Shown: piece by piece, positions 18,398 through 29,085 of the stretch | How positions within the stretch are numbered: position 1 is the stretch's first letter | Layout of the letters: each line of letters starts with the position of its first letter | Assembly (NCBI GenBank): GCA_021741155.1 | Contig: JAIOYP010000011.1 | Span: 1 to 64,000 of the forward strand | Source: Flavobacteriales bacterium | GTDB lineage: Bacteria; Bacteroidota; Bacteroidia; UBA10329 | Length of the DNA: 64,000 nt | Reading direction: 5' to 3' | Position numbers and translations under genes: made by a program | Notes under the pieces: model-generated | Seen by the model: only the letters and a program-made list of their open reading frames with translations | Told to the model about the DNA's origin: nothing | Databases searched by the model: none

Positions 18398-19756
18398 TTA
18401 AATATTCTCTTTCGATAGCATTTCGTAGAACTTTTCGCTGCTAACTTTCTTTTCGTTCAGATTTGCTTTACTTCTAAAAAGCTCCATCACCTTTTGATCA
18501 TACAGCTGATCGTTCATCTTACGAACCTCAGATTCCTGCTTTAGGAATTTCTCCACCATGCCATCAACCATTTCATCGTCAGCCTGTTGCATTCCGTAGT
18601 AAGCAAATTGCTGAAGCAATTGCCCACGGATACCAACTTTCAAGTCCTCTAACGTCACCTTTATATCATTCTCACGAATCACCTTATTCTGAATCAATTG
18701 CCATTTCAGACCATCACGGTAGTTCGGGTACTCCTGATCTATTTGCGCCTTGGTTGATTTCTCCTCATTGACAGTTACCAACCAACGCTTCAAGAATTCA
18801 TCAGGAAGTTCAACTTTGGTATTCTTAATAAGTTCGATAACGATATCGTTTTTCAGCTTCTTATCGCTTTCGTTTTCAAAATAAGCAGCATAATCCTGCT
18901 TAATTTTATCCTTCATTTCATCCAAGTTCGTCACCGAGCCATCAGGATACATTTTCTTAAAAAGCTCCTCGTTCAATTCAGCCGGCACCAAACGCTGAAT
19001 TTTTTCAATCGTAATCTTGAAGCTATTGTTTACGGTATGAAGTTCATCCTTTGCAACGGCAAGCATAGCTGCCATATCGGATTGGTTATCAGAGAAATCG
19101 CGGTAATCAACAGTCAAACTTTCAGTAAGTTTTTTTCCAATAATCGATTTCTTCAAATCACCTTGCAACTTGTCAATGGCGATGCTTGAACTGTGGAGAA
19201 CCCCACCAGCCTTGATGCTTCCATCTTCATTCAACTCAACCCATTGAACCTTAACCAAGTCGTTATCTGCAATGGTATCGTGCTCAACCATTTCTCCGCT
19301 TCGCTTCTTGATGTTCTCCAACGAACTCTCAATGTCCTTATCTGTAGCTTCAATCTTGAAATAATCAAACTGAAACCTTTGACCCAAATCAAGGTCAATC
19401 TTAGGCGCTAGGCCCAGATCATACGTGAAAACCATATCAGCAGGATTTTCAAAATCAGCAACTGGTTTCACTTCTTGAGAGGGAAGAGGATTTCCAAGAA
19501 TCTCCAACTTCTCGTTTCCGATATACTCATACAATTTATTAGCGAGCATCTTGTTCACTTCGTCTGCAAGAACAGATGGACCATACATTTTTTTCACAAC
19601 GCCTACAGGAACTTTTCCTGGTCGGAAACCCGGAAGTTTCGCTTTAAGTGCGTGCTGCTTCAACATTTTGTCAACCTGCGGTAGATAATCAGCTGGTTGC
19701 AACTTGATAGTTACCCGCGCATTCAACTCGTCAATGCTCTCTTTGGTAATATTCAT
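18398..19756 (-). CDS. tig: trigger factor
   Basis: Ribosome-associated chaperone, 452 residues from the ATG at 19756 (MNITKESIDELNARVTIKL), the usual start in this phylum; an ATG four codons earlier is also possible. The ribosome-binding signature GFRPGKVPVGVVKKMYG is present at about residue 40. The middle FKBP-like domain is diverged (no clear PPIase motifs), which is common in Bacteroidota. The C-terminal helical arms follow (from about 230). It heads the tig-clpP-clpX set. Confidence 0.93.
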   Translation of the reverse strand: MNITKESIDELNARVTIKLQPADYLPQVDKMLKQHALKAKLPGFRPGKVPVGVVKKMYGPSVLADEVNKMLANKLYEYIGNEKLEILGNPLPSQEVKPVADFENPADMVFTYDLGLAPKIDLDLGQRFQFDYFKIEATDKDIESSLENIKKRSGEMVEHDTIADNDLVKVQWVELNEDGSIKAGGVLHSSSIAIDKLQGDLKKSIIGKKLTESLTVDYRDFSDNQSDMAAMLAVAKDELHTVNNSFKITIEKIQRLVPAELNEELFKKMYPDGSVTNLDEMKDKIKQDYAAYFENESDKKLKNDIVIELIKNTKVELPDEFLKRWLVTVNEEKSTKAQIDQEYPNYRDGLKWQLIQNKVIRENDIKVTLEDLKVGIRGQLLQQFAYYGMQQADDEMVDGMVEKFLKQESEVRKMNDQLYDQKVMELFRSKANLNEKKVSSEKFYEMLSKENI

Positions 19757-19792
19757 CGTACTCATCAATTTGATTTATAACCTGTTATTTGC

Positions 19793-19831
19793 AAAAAAAG
19801 GGACCTGCTTTTCAACAGTTCCCTCTTTTTT
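19793..19831. terminator. terminator between tRNA-Leu and tig
   Basis: Hairpin AGGGACCTG / CAGTTCCCT at 19799-19824 flanked by A-tract on one side and T-tract on the other. It lies just after the minus-strand tRNA and before tig, and fits as the tRNA terminator. Confidence 0.75.
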
Positions 19832-19835
19832 GAAG

Positions 19836-19917
19836 TACGGATGGAGGGACTCGAACCCACACACCTCACGGCACCAGATCCTAAGTCTGGCGTGTCTACC
19901 AATTCCACCACATCCGC
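19836..19917 (-). tRNA. tRNA-Leu (anticodon UAG)
   Basis: 82 nt on the minus strand starting GCGGATG and ending CATCCGT plus discriminator A. Acceptor arms pair over 7 bp (first pair G-U). Anticodon stem CCAGA/TCTGG encloses loop CTTAGGA, giving anticodon TAG (reads CUA and related Leu codons). A long variable arm (GCCGTGAGGTGT) and the T-loop GGTTCGAGTCC mark a class II tRNA. CCA is not encoded. Confidence 0.95.
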
Positions 19918-19951
19918 ATACTTTGTAAGAACCTTCCCTAAAACGGGAGCG

Positions 19952-19980
19952 CAAAGATAAATTTCTTTTTGAAAAACAAA
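19952..19980 (-). promoter_or_regulatory. tRNA-Leu promoter
   Basis: Minus strand TTTG (19977-19980) and TATCTTTG (19952-19959), 17 nt apart, upstream of the tRNA. Exact Bacteroidota consensus words. Confidence 0.7.
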
Positions 19981-20102
19981 CATGGATTTTTGTTAAAAAA
20001 GAGACGAAGGGCGAGGGTCGAAGTATGGTTTTGGCTCTTATCACTCATCTCTATATCAAAAACAAGAGTTACCGAAATCGGTCTTAGGGTGCAAAAAGTG
20101 AA

Positions 20103-20588
20103 TTACTTATTCAGCGAAGCTTCGAAATAGGCGTCCATTTGGTCGAAATCCATTCCTGAGATAAGCTTTCCCTCTGGAGTGATTATGAATTTTGCTGGAA
20201 TATCTGACACTCGATAATCACGAGCAATGGATGATGCCAACAGCACTTTGGCTTCTTCTACTATTTGATATTTCCAATTAAACCCTGCTTTTTCGGAAAC
20301 TGCTTTCCAACGTTTGTCGTTCTTCTCAAAGGCAACCGTTACGAAGATTACCTCTTCACTATATTTATCATAAAGCGCAATCAGCTTCGGGAAATCGCGA
20401 ATGCACGGTCCGCACCACGAACCCCAAAAATCAAGCACAACGTAGTTTCCTTTCAGCTCAGACAGTTTGAATTGAGAACCATCAATCAATGTGGTTTCAA
20501 TCTCTGGTGCGAGGCTTTGGTTTGGAGTATTTGAACACCCCATTAAGAATATGGAGAGTATAAAAACTAAACGTGCGCTATTTTTCAT
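20103..20588 (-). CDS. TlpA-like thioredoxin-fold lipoprotein
   Basis: 161 residues from the ATG at 20588. Signal peptide with lipobox FLMGC (lipidated Cys18), then a thioredoxin/AhpC-TSA fold with the redox motif WCGPC (58-62) after VVLDFWGS. The cis-Pro loop is in VSDIPAKFIITPEG. Expected to be a membrane-anchored periplasmic thiol-disulfide reductase, for example keeping cytochrome or other Cys proteins reduced. It appears as a single gene. Confidence 0.88.
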   Translation of the reverse strand: MKNSARLVFILSIFLMGCSNTPNQSLAPEIETTLIDGSQFKLSELKGNYVVLDFWGSWCGPCIRDFPKLIALYDKYSEEVIFVTVAFEKNDKRWKAVSEKAGFNWKYQIVEEAKVLLASSIARDYRVSDIPAKFIITPEGKLISGMDFDQMDAYFEASLNK

Positions 20589-20726
20589 AATTGCAAACGT
20601 AAACAACCGCCTTCCAAATAAGTTTTGAATTTAAATGCTGCCCGTTTCATGGCCTTTCGACCAACGGTAAAACTAAAAATGTGGCTTCCTGCGTAATACA
20701 TATAACCGGAACTGGAATTACACATC

Positions 20727-20984
20727 ATGGAACACCTCCCAATAAATGAGTTCAAGTTCAGGGCTTGGTCTCAGAAACAGGCTGAGCGCTTTATTGCTCA
20801 CATTCCAGATCTTCTGGTTTTTGAAGCAGATTTTGACAAATGGTCTGATTCGGGAACAGATGTAATTGTCTCTCTTCACGTATCTGCGAGCCTAGAACAA
20901 CTCAGAACGATTTTAGACGGAATGAATGACGTGGAGATTATCAAAAAGACAATCCGCCCATCAAAGGAATTCAAACCATTTTAG
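20727..20984 (+). CDS. small unknown protein
   Basis: 85 residues, no family recognised. It has no signal peptide or membrane segment, and a mixed alpha/beta pattern (DVIVSLHVSASLEQLRTILDGM, DVEIIKKTIRP). An ATG at 20727 gives a clean frame; the end overlaps the end of the convergent hydroxylase gene by 4 nt, which supports real coding on both. Small ferredoxin-like or ACT-like folds would look similar, but this is a guess. Confidence 0.55.
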   Translation: MEHLPINEFKFRAWSQKQAERFIAHIPDLLVFEADFDKWSDSGTDVIVSLHVSASLEQLRTILDGMNDVEIIKKTIRPSKEFKPF

Positions 20985-21721
20985 CTTTTCATATTCACCT
21001 TATCCATCACTTCTGGTGGATGCATGGTACCGAAAACACGGTCCCAGAATATGGTACTGAGGCCAAAACCGCTGTTAGGCTCACGATAATGGTGCAATAG
21101 GTGGCTGCGCTTAATACGTTGAAACCAGCCATTTTTGAAATTGTAGAAATGTGACGCATAATGCATCAGGTCATAAACCATGTATCCGAAAGTGAACCCA
21201 GCAAAAAAACCAGCTGTTATTCCTTTGTTCTGAATAATGACATAAAAACTCCAATAGAACAAGAGGGCGAGGCTGAGATTAATTACTGGAGGCATTACCA
21301 ATCGAAGTGAATCGTTGGGGAAATCATGATGCACACCATGTGCTACATGGTATATTTTCTTTCCTAGAGAAGTAGTGAAGTTTTTATGAAAAAAGAACCG
21401 ATGGATGCAGTATTCCATCAGTGTCCAAAAACTAAATCCAGCTACAAAAAGACCGAGCACAGTGGCCCAACCTATCTCAAACTCAACGGCAGACCGATAG
21501 ATGAAATAACTCGTAATTGGCACGAACAGAATGGGAACTGATAAAACATGAACTCTTGAGAAAAAATCGAGAAACTTGTTCTCAAACATTTTTGGAGATT
21601 CATTCCTATTTGATACGAATAATCTTTTGCCTTCAGCCATGCTCCAAATGTATGCACTCGCCATGAAGAGGACAAAGAAAAAACCCTGATAAATATTAGC
21701 ATTATCAGGGCTTTTCAACAT
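20981..21721 (-). CDS. fatty-acid hydroxylase family membrane protein
   Basis: 246 residues, hydrophobic, with the histidine clusters HRFFFHKNF, HGVHHDFPND, HYASHFYNFK and SHLLHHYREPN. The spacing resembles the FA2H/Scs7 type (fatty-acid 2-hydroxylase) more than the 15352 protein. It would act in the inner membrane on an acyl chain of a lipid or sphingolipid, using di-iron and O2. Start ATG 21721 is taken; internal ATGs at residues 28 and 45 are alternatives. The gene upstream is separated by only 12 nt. Confidence 0.8.
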   Translation of the reverse strand: MLKSPDNANIYQGFFFVLFMASAYIWSMAEGKRLFVSNRNESPKMFENKFLDFFSRVHVLSVPILFVPITSYFIYRSAVEFEIGWATVLGLFVAGFSFWTLMEYCIHRFFFHKNFTTSLGKKIYHVAHGVHHDFPNDSLRLVMPPVINLSLALLFYWSFYVIIQNKGITAGFFAGFTFGYMVYDLMHYASHFYNFKNGWFQRIKRSHLLHHYREPNSGFGLSTIFWDRVFGTMHPPEVMDKVNMKS

Positions 21722-21733
21722 ATATAATCGGCC

Positions 21734-22273
21734 TTAGAATTGACCGTTAAGGTATTTGGGAACCTTCGTTGAAGGACGAATATCCGTAGTGGTTTTGGTC
21801 ATTTCAATTCGGATTTTGTTGTCGCCAACCAACTCCTCTATTACAATGGTTTCTCCCATTTCGGCAGTTCGCTTGTTGTTCGAACGTTCTTCGTAGAATC
21901 CATTTGGGTTGCAAATCAACATCAGGTAGGTATCTGCTCCTGGGTAACCCGCTTGACCGTTTGCACCACCTGAGCCACCTGCATTTCTGAATAAACGATA
22001 CGTTCCGTACCAGTACTCGTAAGGATTGATGAAATATTCGAATTCATAAACGCCCGTGTTTGTTGGATAGAATGAACCAAGAACTGGGTTATCTGGAATG
22101 CTGGCATTGTTGTCCCAGTAACTGTATGGAAGTGCGTGATCGTAATCCACTCCGAAGTAGGCTTCGCCTGAGCGACCATCTGGACCTTGAACCGGATCGA
22201 CAACGAAGATGCAACTAGTAAGTAGCATGGTAGCTACTATGGCAACACTTGCAATTTTGAATAAGCTTTTCAT
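21734..22273 (-). CDS. unknown lipoprotein
   Basis: 179 residues. Signal peptide with LLTSC lipobox (Cys about 21). The mature part is rich in Tyr, Gly and Asn, including a collagen-like GPDGRSGEAYFG stretch near the start and AGGSGGANGQAGYPGADTY in the middle, and looks beta-rich. No family recognised. It lies 12 nt upstream of the hydroxylase gene, so the two may be co-transcribed. Confidence 0.65.
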   Translation of the reverse strand: MKSLFKIASVAIVATMLLTSCIFVVDPVQGPDGRSGEAYFGVDYDHALPYSYWDNNASIPDNPVLGSFYPTNTGVYEFEYFINPYEYWYGTYRLFRNAGGSGGANGQAGYPGADTYLMLICNPNGFYEERSNNKRTAEMGETIVIEELVGDNKIRIEMTKTTTDIRPSTKVPKYLNGQF

Positions 22274-22458
22274 GACGTTGGTGTTTTGGTGTGATTACCT
22301 AAAACCAAACGGTGTGCCAGTTTTGAAAAAGTTGATTAGTTGAACGAGAGTAGACTAACGAGATAAAACCCACCCAGCCCTTTGTTTCGCTGACAAAGGA
22401 AGCGTCTCAAGCTAAACCCCTTCCCATCGATAAAAAACTCAGGGTGACAAACGGACGA

Positions 22459-23844
<1,386 letters not shown>

Positions 23845-24954
23845 TCAGGCTTCTACCATTTTGAGACTTCCCACAAATTGGTCGAAGAGATAGCGGCTAT
23901 CGTTCGGGCCTGGGGATGATTCGGGGTGATATTGTACACTGAAAACAGGACGGCCTTTGAGGCGAAGTCCAGCAACAGTATTGTCGTTTAAGTGAACATG
24001 TGTGATTTCTACGGCATCATTCTTCTCGCAGTCCTCACGTTTAACCACAAAACCGTGATTTTGTGATGTGACTTCACACTTTCCAGTGATGAGATTTTTG
24101 ATTGGATGGTTGATGCCGCGATGGCCGTTGTGCATTTTATAGGTGGCGATTCCTTGGCTGATAGCCATTACCTGATGTCCGAGGCAAATTCCAAAAACAG
24201 GACTGCCTGAGTCAATCATTTTGGTGACAGTTGCACTCACTTTTGGCATGACCGCTGGATCGCCAGGACCATTAGAAATCATAAACCCATCAGGATTCCA
24301 CTTCTGAATTTCCTCAAACGAAGTATCCATCGGGAATACTTTCAAGTAGCATCCTCTATCGGAAAGACATCTGAGAATGTTCTTCTTTACACCAATATCA
24401 AGCACGGCTACGCGGTGATCTGCATTCTCATCACCGAAAAAGAACGGTTCTTTGGTGCTGACTTTTGACGAAAGCTCCAATCCTTCCATGGAAGGAACAA
24501 GTGCCAGTTTTTTCTTGAGAACCTCCACATCCAACTCATCGGAAGAAATGATGGCGTTCATGGCTCCGCTATCGCGGATATGCTGTACAATGGCGCGGGT
24601 ATCAACATCCGAAATACCGACAACTTCGTTCTTTTCAAAGTATTCTTGAATGCCTCCATTAGCACTTGGACGGCTGAAATTGGGAGAGAAGTACTTGCAA
24701 ACCAGTCCGCTGATTTTCATCGAATCGGACTCCACCTCTTCATCGCTCACACCGTAATTTCCAATATGAACGTGGGCTGTAACCAAGATTTGACCGAAGT
24801 AAGATGGGTCGGTAAAAATTTCCTGATACCCAGTCATTCCCGTATTGAAGCAAATCTCGCCTGTGGTGGTTCCGATTTTTCCTGCTGCCTTTCCTCTGAA
24901 AACTGTTCCGTCTTGGAGAAGTAGTATGGCGTCAGGTCGGTTTTGGTATTTCAT
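23845..24954 (-). CDS. carA: carbamoyl-phosphate synthase small subunit
   Basis: 369 residues, complete. The N-terminal domain shows GEICFNTGMTGYQEIFTDPSY and VGISDVDTRAIVQHIR. The class I glutamine amidotransferase domain shows the nucleophile in FGICLGHQVMA and the His/Glu pair in VQYHPESSPGP. It supplies ammonia to CarB for pyrimidine and arginine synthesis. carB is not adjacent here. A TATTTTTG box lies 18 nt upstream of the start. Confidence 0.98.
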   Translation of the reverse strand: MKYQNRPDAILLLQDGTVFRGKAAGKIGTTTGEICFNTGMTGYQEIFTDPSYFGQILVTAHVHIGNYGVSDEEVESDSMKISGLVCKYFSPNFSRPSANGGIQEYFEKNEVVGISDVDTRAIVQHIRDSGAMNAIISSDELDVEVLKKKLALVPSMEGLELSSKVSTKEPFFFGDENADHRVAVLDIGVKKNILRCLSDRGCYLKVFPMDTSFEEIQKWNPDGFMISNGPGDPAVMPKVSATVTKMIDSGSPVFGICLGHQVMAISQGIATYKMHNGHRGINHPIKNLITGKCEVTSQNHGFVVKREDCEKNDAVEITHVHLNDNTVAGLRLKGRPVFSVQYHPESSPGPNDSRYLFDQFVGSLKMVEA

Positions 24955-24971
24955 CTAAATTCGGGTTTGGG

Positions 24972-24979
24972 CAAAAATA
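24972..24979 (-). promoter_or_regulatory. carA promoter -7 box
   Basis: Minus-strand TATTTTTG, exact TAnnTTTG match, 17 nt ahead of the carA ATG. Confidence 0.55.
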
Positions 24980-25065
24980 CATAGCTCATCCCGAACGAAA
25001 GGCACATGAGCCTTGGTTTTTTCCACAGGATTTGCACGAACTTGAATTTGAGGAACCAAGTGCGG

Positions 25066-26364
25066 TTACTGCACCACCAATCGCTTGCTATAAATCGCAT
25101 CATCCACCTTAAAAACCACTAGGTAAATTCCACTTTTCCAATCAGACACATCCACTTTTTCGGATGATGCCATCTTCTGCTGTAGCAGCTTTCTTCCAGT
25201 AATATCAAAAATAGCAAGTTCGAACGGCTTAGGAACATTCAACGCAAACCACTCAGAAGTCGGATTTGGATAAAGCGTCAATTCCGATTCGGATTCTATC
25301 TGCTGCACATCGGTAAACGTATCATCGCCATACAATCCGAGGTAGTATTTGTAGCACGGATAAATGCTATCCTCAGAAATGACATGCGAATTGAACATGG
25401 AGAAATCCCACTGCCAATCCCAATAAAACCACGGAATGTGATTCTGCTTCAAACGTGTCATGGTGTACTCCAGCCAATTGCAAACACTGGTAGAATCGCA
25501 GTAGCCACTCAGACCGAATTCGCCCATCATCAAGGGCAGTTGGTAGGTATTGCGCCAAGTAAGCGCCCGCTCCCACCCTGTAAATAGAAAGTTCTCGAAA
25601 AACGTGGTGTCTCCAGTTGGAAACGGAGTTCCAGCAGGAAAAGATGGATTGTTCCAAGTGAGACCCTGATGAGAGAAATCCAATGGGTCGTAGATGTGCC
25701 ACGTGTAAATGATATTGGTGTCTGCCATCGGTTCCCAATCTAGAAACACCATAGCAGTACCCCCAAAATGTGGCGAAACAATGATGGAATGCTCTACGGT
25801 GTGCTGTCGGATGGAATCGATGGCATCGGAATACATAATGCGCAGCGAGTCTTCTGGAAAAGCAAGTGTTGGCTCATTCATGAGCTCCAAAAACACACGA
25901 TCTGGGTCTAGGTTCTGGTAACGCTGAGCCACCACACTCCACAGATGAGAGAACATGGGCAACTGTGGCCGCCAGTTTTCGGGCGTTAAATCCCAACCAT
26001 GGTGGTTGTCTATAATGAGTTTCATGTTCAGCTCATCCGTCCACTGAATGACGCTATCAATCAGATCAAACAGCACGTGAGCTGTATCCACTTCGTAGGG
26101 TGCATTGGCATCAACCACCCCATGAAAACCGATAGGTAGCCGAATGGAAGTAATTCCCGCCTCTTGCATCCGTACAAGGTCTTGCTTTGTATACCCAGTA
26201 AGAGTTGGCCAATTGGCATCCCAATGCCGCTCAAGCCAATTAGAAATGTTCATGCCCTTTTCCATGGCATCGCAACGTTGCTGCGCTACGGATTGCGCCT
26301 TGGTCGTGGTAGTTGTGAAGAGGAAGAAGAAAGGAATGATGATGCCGTAACGGAGAGAGGTCAT
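25066..26364 (-). CDS. secreted glycoside hydrolase family 5 enzyme with type IX sorting domain
   Basis: 432 residues. Signal peptide to about residue 24 (cleavage near KAQS). GH5 (cellulase-type) barrel: GMNISNWLERHW, IRLPIGF, DNHHGWD, acid/base Glu164 in ELMNEP, HIYDP, nucleophile Glu282 in MMGEFGLSG, and WFYWDWQWDF. Residues about 360-432 form a Por/T9SS C-terminal sorting domain (LTLYPNPTSEWFAL ... FDITGRKLLQ ... GIYLVVFK). It is thus secreted by the type IX system and probably attacks a beta-glucan or mannan; the precise substrate is open. No SusCD pair is nearby. Confidence 0.9.
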   Translation of the reverse strand: MTSLRYGIIIPFFFLFTTTTTKAQSVAQQRCDAMEKGMNISNWLERHWDANWPTLTGYTKQDLVRMQEAGITSIRLPIGFHGVVDANAPYEVDTAHVLFDLIDSVIQWTDELNMKLIIDNHHGWDLTPENWRPQLPMFSHLWSVVAQRYQNLDPDRVFLELMNEPTLAFPEDSLRIMYSDAIDSIRQHTVEHSIIVSPHFGGTAMVFLDWEPMADTNIIYTWHIYDPLDFSHQGLTWNNPSFPAGTPFPTGDTTFFENFLFTGWERALTWRNTYQLPLMMGEFGLSGYCDSTSVCNWLEYTMTRLKQNHIPWFYWDWQWDFSMFNSHVISEDSIYPCYKYYLGLYGDDTFTDVQQIESESELTLYPNPTSEWFALNVPKPFELAIFDITGRKLLQQKMASSEKVDVSDWKSGIYLVVFKVDDAIYSKRLVVQ

Positions 26365-26410
26365 GTTATGAATAAATGTTGTATCGCGAATGTAGTATTC
26401 ATTTCCCTTT

Positions 26411-26434
26411 AGAGACGCGGTTATTCACGTCTCT
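26411..26434. repeat. AGAGACG ... CGTCTCT hairpin
   Basis: Seven-bp perfect inverted repeat with a 10-nt loop in the 254-bp divergent spacer between the GH5 and phosphatase genes. It may be a dispersed palindrome; nothing else was recognised in the spacer apart from an imperfect T-rich stretch. Confidence 0.4.
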
Positions 26435-26618
26435 GGATTGACGCACTCGTTTCCATGTAAATTGCACGAGGGTATATGAAAAGGGAAAACCGACCCAAAC
26501 AGCATCACGTATTCAAAAAAATCACAGATACGAATCCAAATAAAAAGAGATTGTCTAGTCTTTTCAGACACCCTCTGAAAGGTCATTCGGTTAACTTCGC
26601 GAAAAATTTGAACACCGT

Positions 26619-28982
26619 ATGAAGCATAGCATCTTTTTCTCCTTTTTCCTTTTTCCTTTTTTCTCGGTGGCGCAAAACATGACGGTAAAACCGTATTTGC
26701 AAAATGCCGAACCTACTTCCATGCACGTCATGTGGGAATCGAGCACAAGCGGTTCTTCTACCGTGGAATATGGCCTGACAAACGCGCTCGGTAGCACGGC
26801 AAATGGTTCGTCTATCACGGGATTTGGTATATCTCGCATTCATGATGTAGAGCTGTCTGGTCTGCAACCTGCCACCAAGTACTTCTACAAAACAGTGACG
26901 GGAAGTTTAGAAAGCGATGTCTATTTCTTCAAAACTCCACCACTAAAATCATCCGAAGCTTCGTTCAATATTGTGGCAATGAGCGATATGCAGCAAGATG
27001 TTTCGCATCCTTCTGTGTTCTCAGATATTGTAAACGACAACCTCATCCCCTACATCAACACCAAATTTGGTAACGATTTGGCAGAAGACATTGGCTATTT
27101 CATGATTCCGGGCGATTTGGTGGATTGGGGCCCCATCTACCAAACATGGGCTTCCACCTTTTTCGCGCCAGCCGAAAACCTCCTGAGCTACGTTCCGCTT
27201 TACCCCGTTCCTGGTAATCACGAATCGAACACAGAAACCTTCTTCAAATACTTTAACCTGCCTATGAACGGCACCAATACCAATGACTATCCCGAACATT
27301 GGTGGTACAAGGATTATTCGAATGTACGATTGATTGGTCTTGAATCGAACACCGGCTACCGTGTGCAAGCTCAGCTCGATTGGCTTCAAACCGTATTAGA
27401 CGATGCGGCAACAGACAACGATATCGACTTTGTATTTGCACAAATCCATCACCCTTTCGAATCAGAACTTTGGATTGATGGCAACTTGGATTACACGGGA
27501 GATGTGATTACACTTTTAGAGAATTTCTCAACCGCAACAGGAAAACCAACGACACACTTTTTCGGTCACACACACGGCTATTCTCGTGGACATAGCAAAA
27601 ACCACAACCACTTGATGGTAAATGTGGCCACAGCAGGTGGCGCCATCGATAACTGGGGTGAGTTTGCTCAGTTTGATTATCCAGAATTTACGCGAAGCGA
27701 TGATGATTTCGGTTACGTGTTGGTTGAAGTGGAAGCTGGTGCGGATCCACAGTTTCTCCTCACTCGTTTGAGCCATGGAAGCTACGAAGACGGACTTGTG
27801 ACTAATGTGCTAAAAGACAGCGTTCGTATTAAGTTCAACAACCCCGCGCCTGTTACACCAACGGGTCTTTTCCCAGGAAACAATGACGTGCTTGCCCCCG
27901 ACTGTATCATCTTCCTTGGAAGTGATTTTACTGACTTAGATAGCGATTTGCATGGTGCAACGCAATGGCGTATTGCTACCGATGCCAACTTCAGCACCAT
28001 CGTTTATGACGAATGGTATCAGCACGAAAACTGGTATTTCGATGTGGATTTACTGGCTGGAAACAACATGGTTGACCAAGAAGTGAATGTCCTATTAGAA
28101 AATACGACCTACTACTGGCAAGTGCGCTACCGCGATAGAAGCTTGGCGTGGAGCGAATGGTCTGAGGCCAACATGTTTCAAACCACCAACTCTAGTCTTA
28201 CAGCAAACCTCTTGTTAAATGGTGGCGCAGAAAATGGAACCACAAACTGGGTCGAAACTGCTGGTTCGTTTGAATCGATTAACAGTGGCGAATGCAGTGG
28301 AAACGATGCCTATGCAGGCAGCAAACTGTTTGCTGTTGGTGGGGTTTGCAATGACAATTCCTACGGGGAAGGATATCAGACAATTGATGTTTCTAGCCAC
28401 GCCACGCAAATTGATAACGGAAATGTGAACGTGAATTTTGGCGGCTATTTGAGCGATTACAACGGTGCCGACAGACCAGAATTCAAACTAGAATGTTTGG
28501 GAGCATCCTCAAACGTGCTCGCTACCTCTCCTACCACGGGGCATCAATCTGGTACATGGACTTTGAAGAACGAAACGATGGTAGTTCCGGTAGGAACGCG
28601 TTCCGTGAAAATGATTCTAATGGGAACTAGAAATCAAGGTCTCGACAACGACTGTTATTTTGATGAGGTATTTGTGAAACTGAACTTAGGTTCTAGCTGT
28701 GCCGAATACATTCCTGTGAGCATTAACGAGCACGTTTACAATCAAGGTGTTTCGGTGTATCCAAATCCATTCTCTGAAGAAGCTACAATTGAAATCTTGA
28801 AACCAAGTCGCAATGCAACGTACCAGTTAGAGGTTTATGACCGTGCAGGCCGGATGGTTGAAACAATGAACTCCAACACAGGCAAATTTGCCGTAAGCGC
28901 TAGTCGATTGGCAAGTGGGTTCTACATCTACCGTGTAACGGATGGCAAATGGCAGTCTACAGGAAAACTGATTGTTGATTAG
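26619..28982 (+). CDS. secreted purple-acid-phosphatase-like metallophosphoesterase with type IX sorting domain
   Basis: 787 residues. Signal peptide to FSVAQ (about 19). A fibronectin-III/PAP N-terminal domain (KPYLQNAEPTSMHVMWES ... GLQPATKYFYKT) precedes a calcineurin-like domain. That domain has the metal motifs SDMQQD (first Asp), GDLVDWG, GNHES, IHHPFES and GHTHGYSRGH. Two beta-sandwich parts follow (about 420-520 and 530-690), then a T9SS C-terminal domain (VSVYPNPFSEEATIEI ... YDRAGRMVE ... SGFYIYRV). It is expected outside the cell, releasing phosphate from esters. Confidence 0.9.
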   Translation: MKHSIFFSFFLFPFFSVAQNMTVKPYLQNAEPTSMHVMWESSTSGSSTVEYGLTNALGSTANGSSITGFGISRIHDVELSGLQPATKYFYKTVTGSLESDVYFFKTPPLKSSEASFNIVAMSDMQQDVSHPSVFSDIVNDNLIPYINTKFGNDLAEDIGYFMIPGDLVDWGPIYQTWASTFFAPAENLLSYVPLYPVPGNHESNTETFFKYFNLPMNGTNTNDYPEHWWYKDYSNVRLIGLESNTGYRVQAQLDWLQTVLDDAATDNDIDFVFAQIHHPFESELWIDGNLDYTGDVITLLENFSTATGKPTTHFFGHTHGYSRGHSKNHNHLMVNVATAGGAIDNWGEFAQFDYPEFTRSDDDFGYVLVEVEAGADPQFLLTRLSHGSYEDGLVTNVLKDSVRIKFNNPAPVTPTGLFPGNNDVLAPDCIIFLGSDFTDLDSDLHGATQWRIATDANFSTIVYDEWYQHENWYFDVDLLAGNNMVDQEVNVLLENTTYYWQVRYRDRSLAWSEWSEANMFQTTNSSLTANLLLNGGAENGTTNWVETAGSFESINSGECSGNDAYAGSKLFAVGGVCNDNSYGEGYQTIDVSSHATQIDNGNVNVNFGGYLSDYNGADRPEFKLECLGASSNVLATSPTTGHQSGTWTLKNETMVVPVGTRSVKMILMGTRNQGLDNDCYFDEVFVKLNLGSSCAEYIPVSINEHVYNQGVSVYPNPFSEEATIEILKPSRNATYQLEVYDRAGRMVETMNSNTGKFAVSASRLASGFYIYRVTDGKWQSTGKLIVD

Positions 28983-29031
28983 TAACCAGTCTCTAGGTTC
29001 TTTTTTTTCGAAGACGTAAAGAGGCAAAAGG

Positions 29032-29052
29032 ACGTGGATGCTTCATCCACGT
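29032..29052. terminator. hairpin between convergent genes
   Basis: Perfect 9-bp inverted repeat ACGTGGATG / CATCCACGT, loop CTT, between the phosphatase and the GT2 gene. T-tracts are weak, so termination is only probable. Confidence 0.5.
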
Positions 29053-29085
29053 TTACAAACGGTTTAGAGCATCACGGTAAACAGT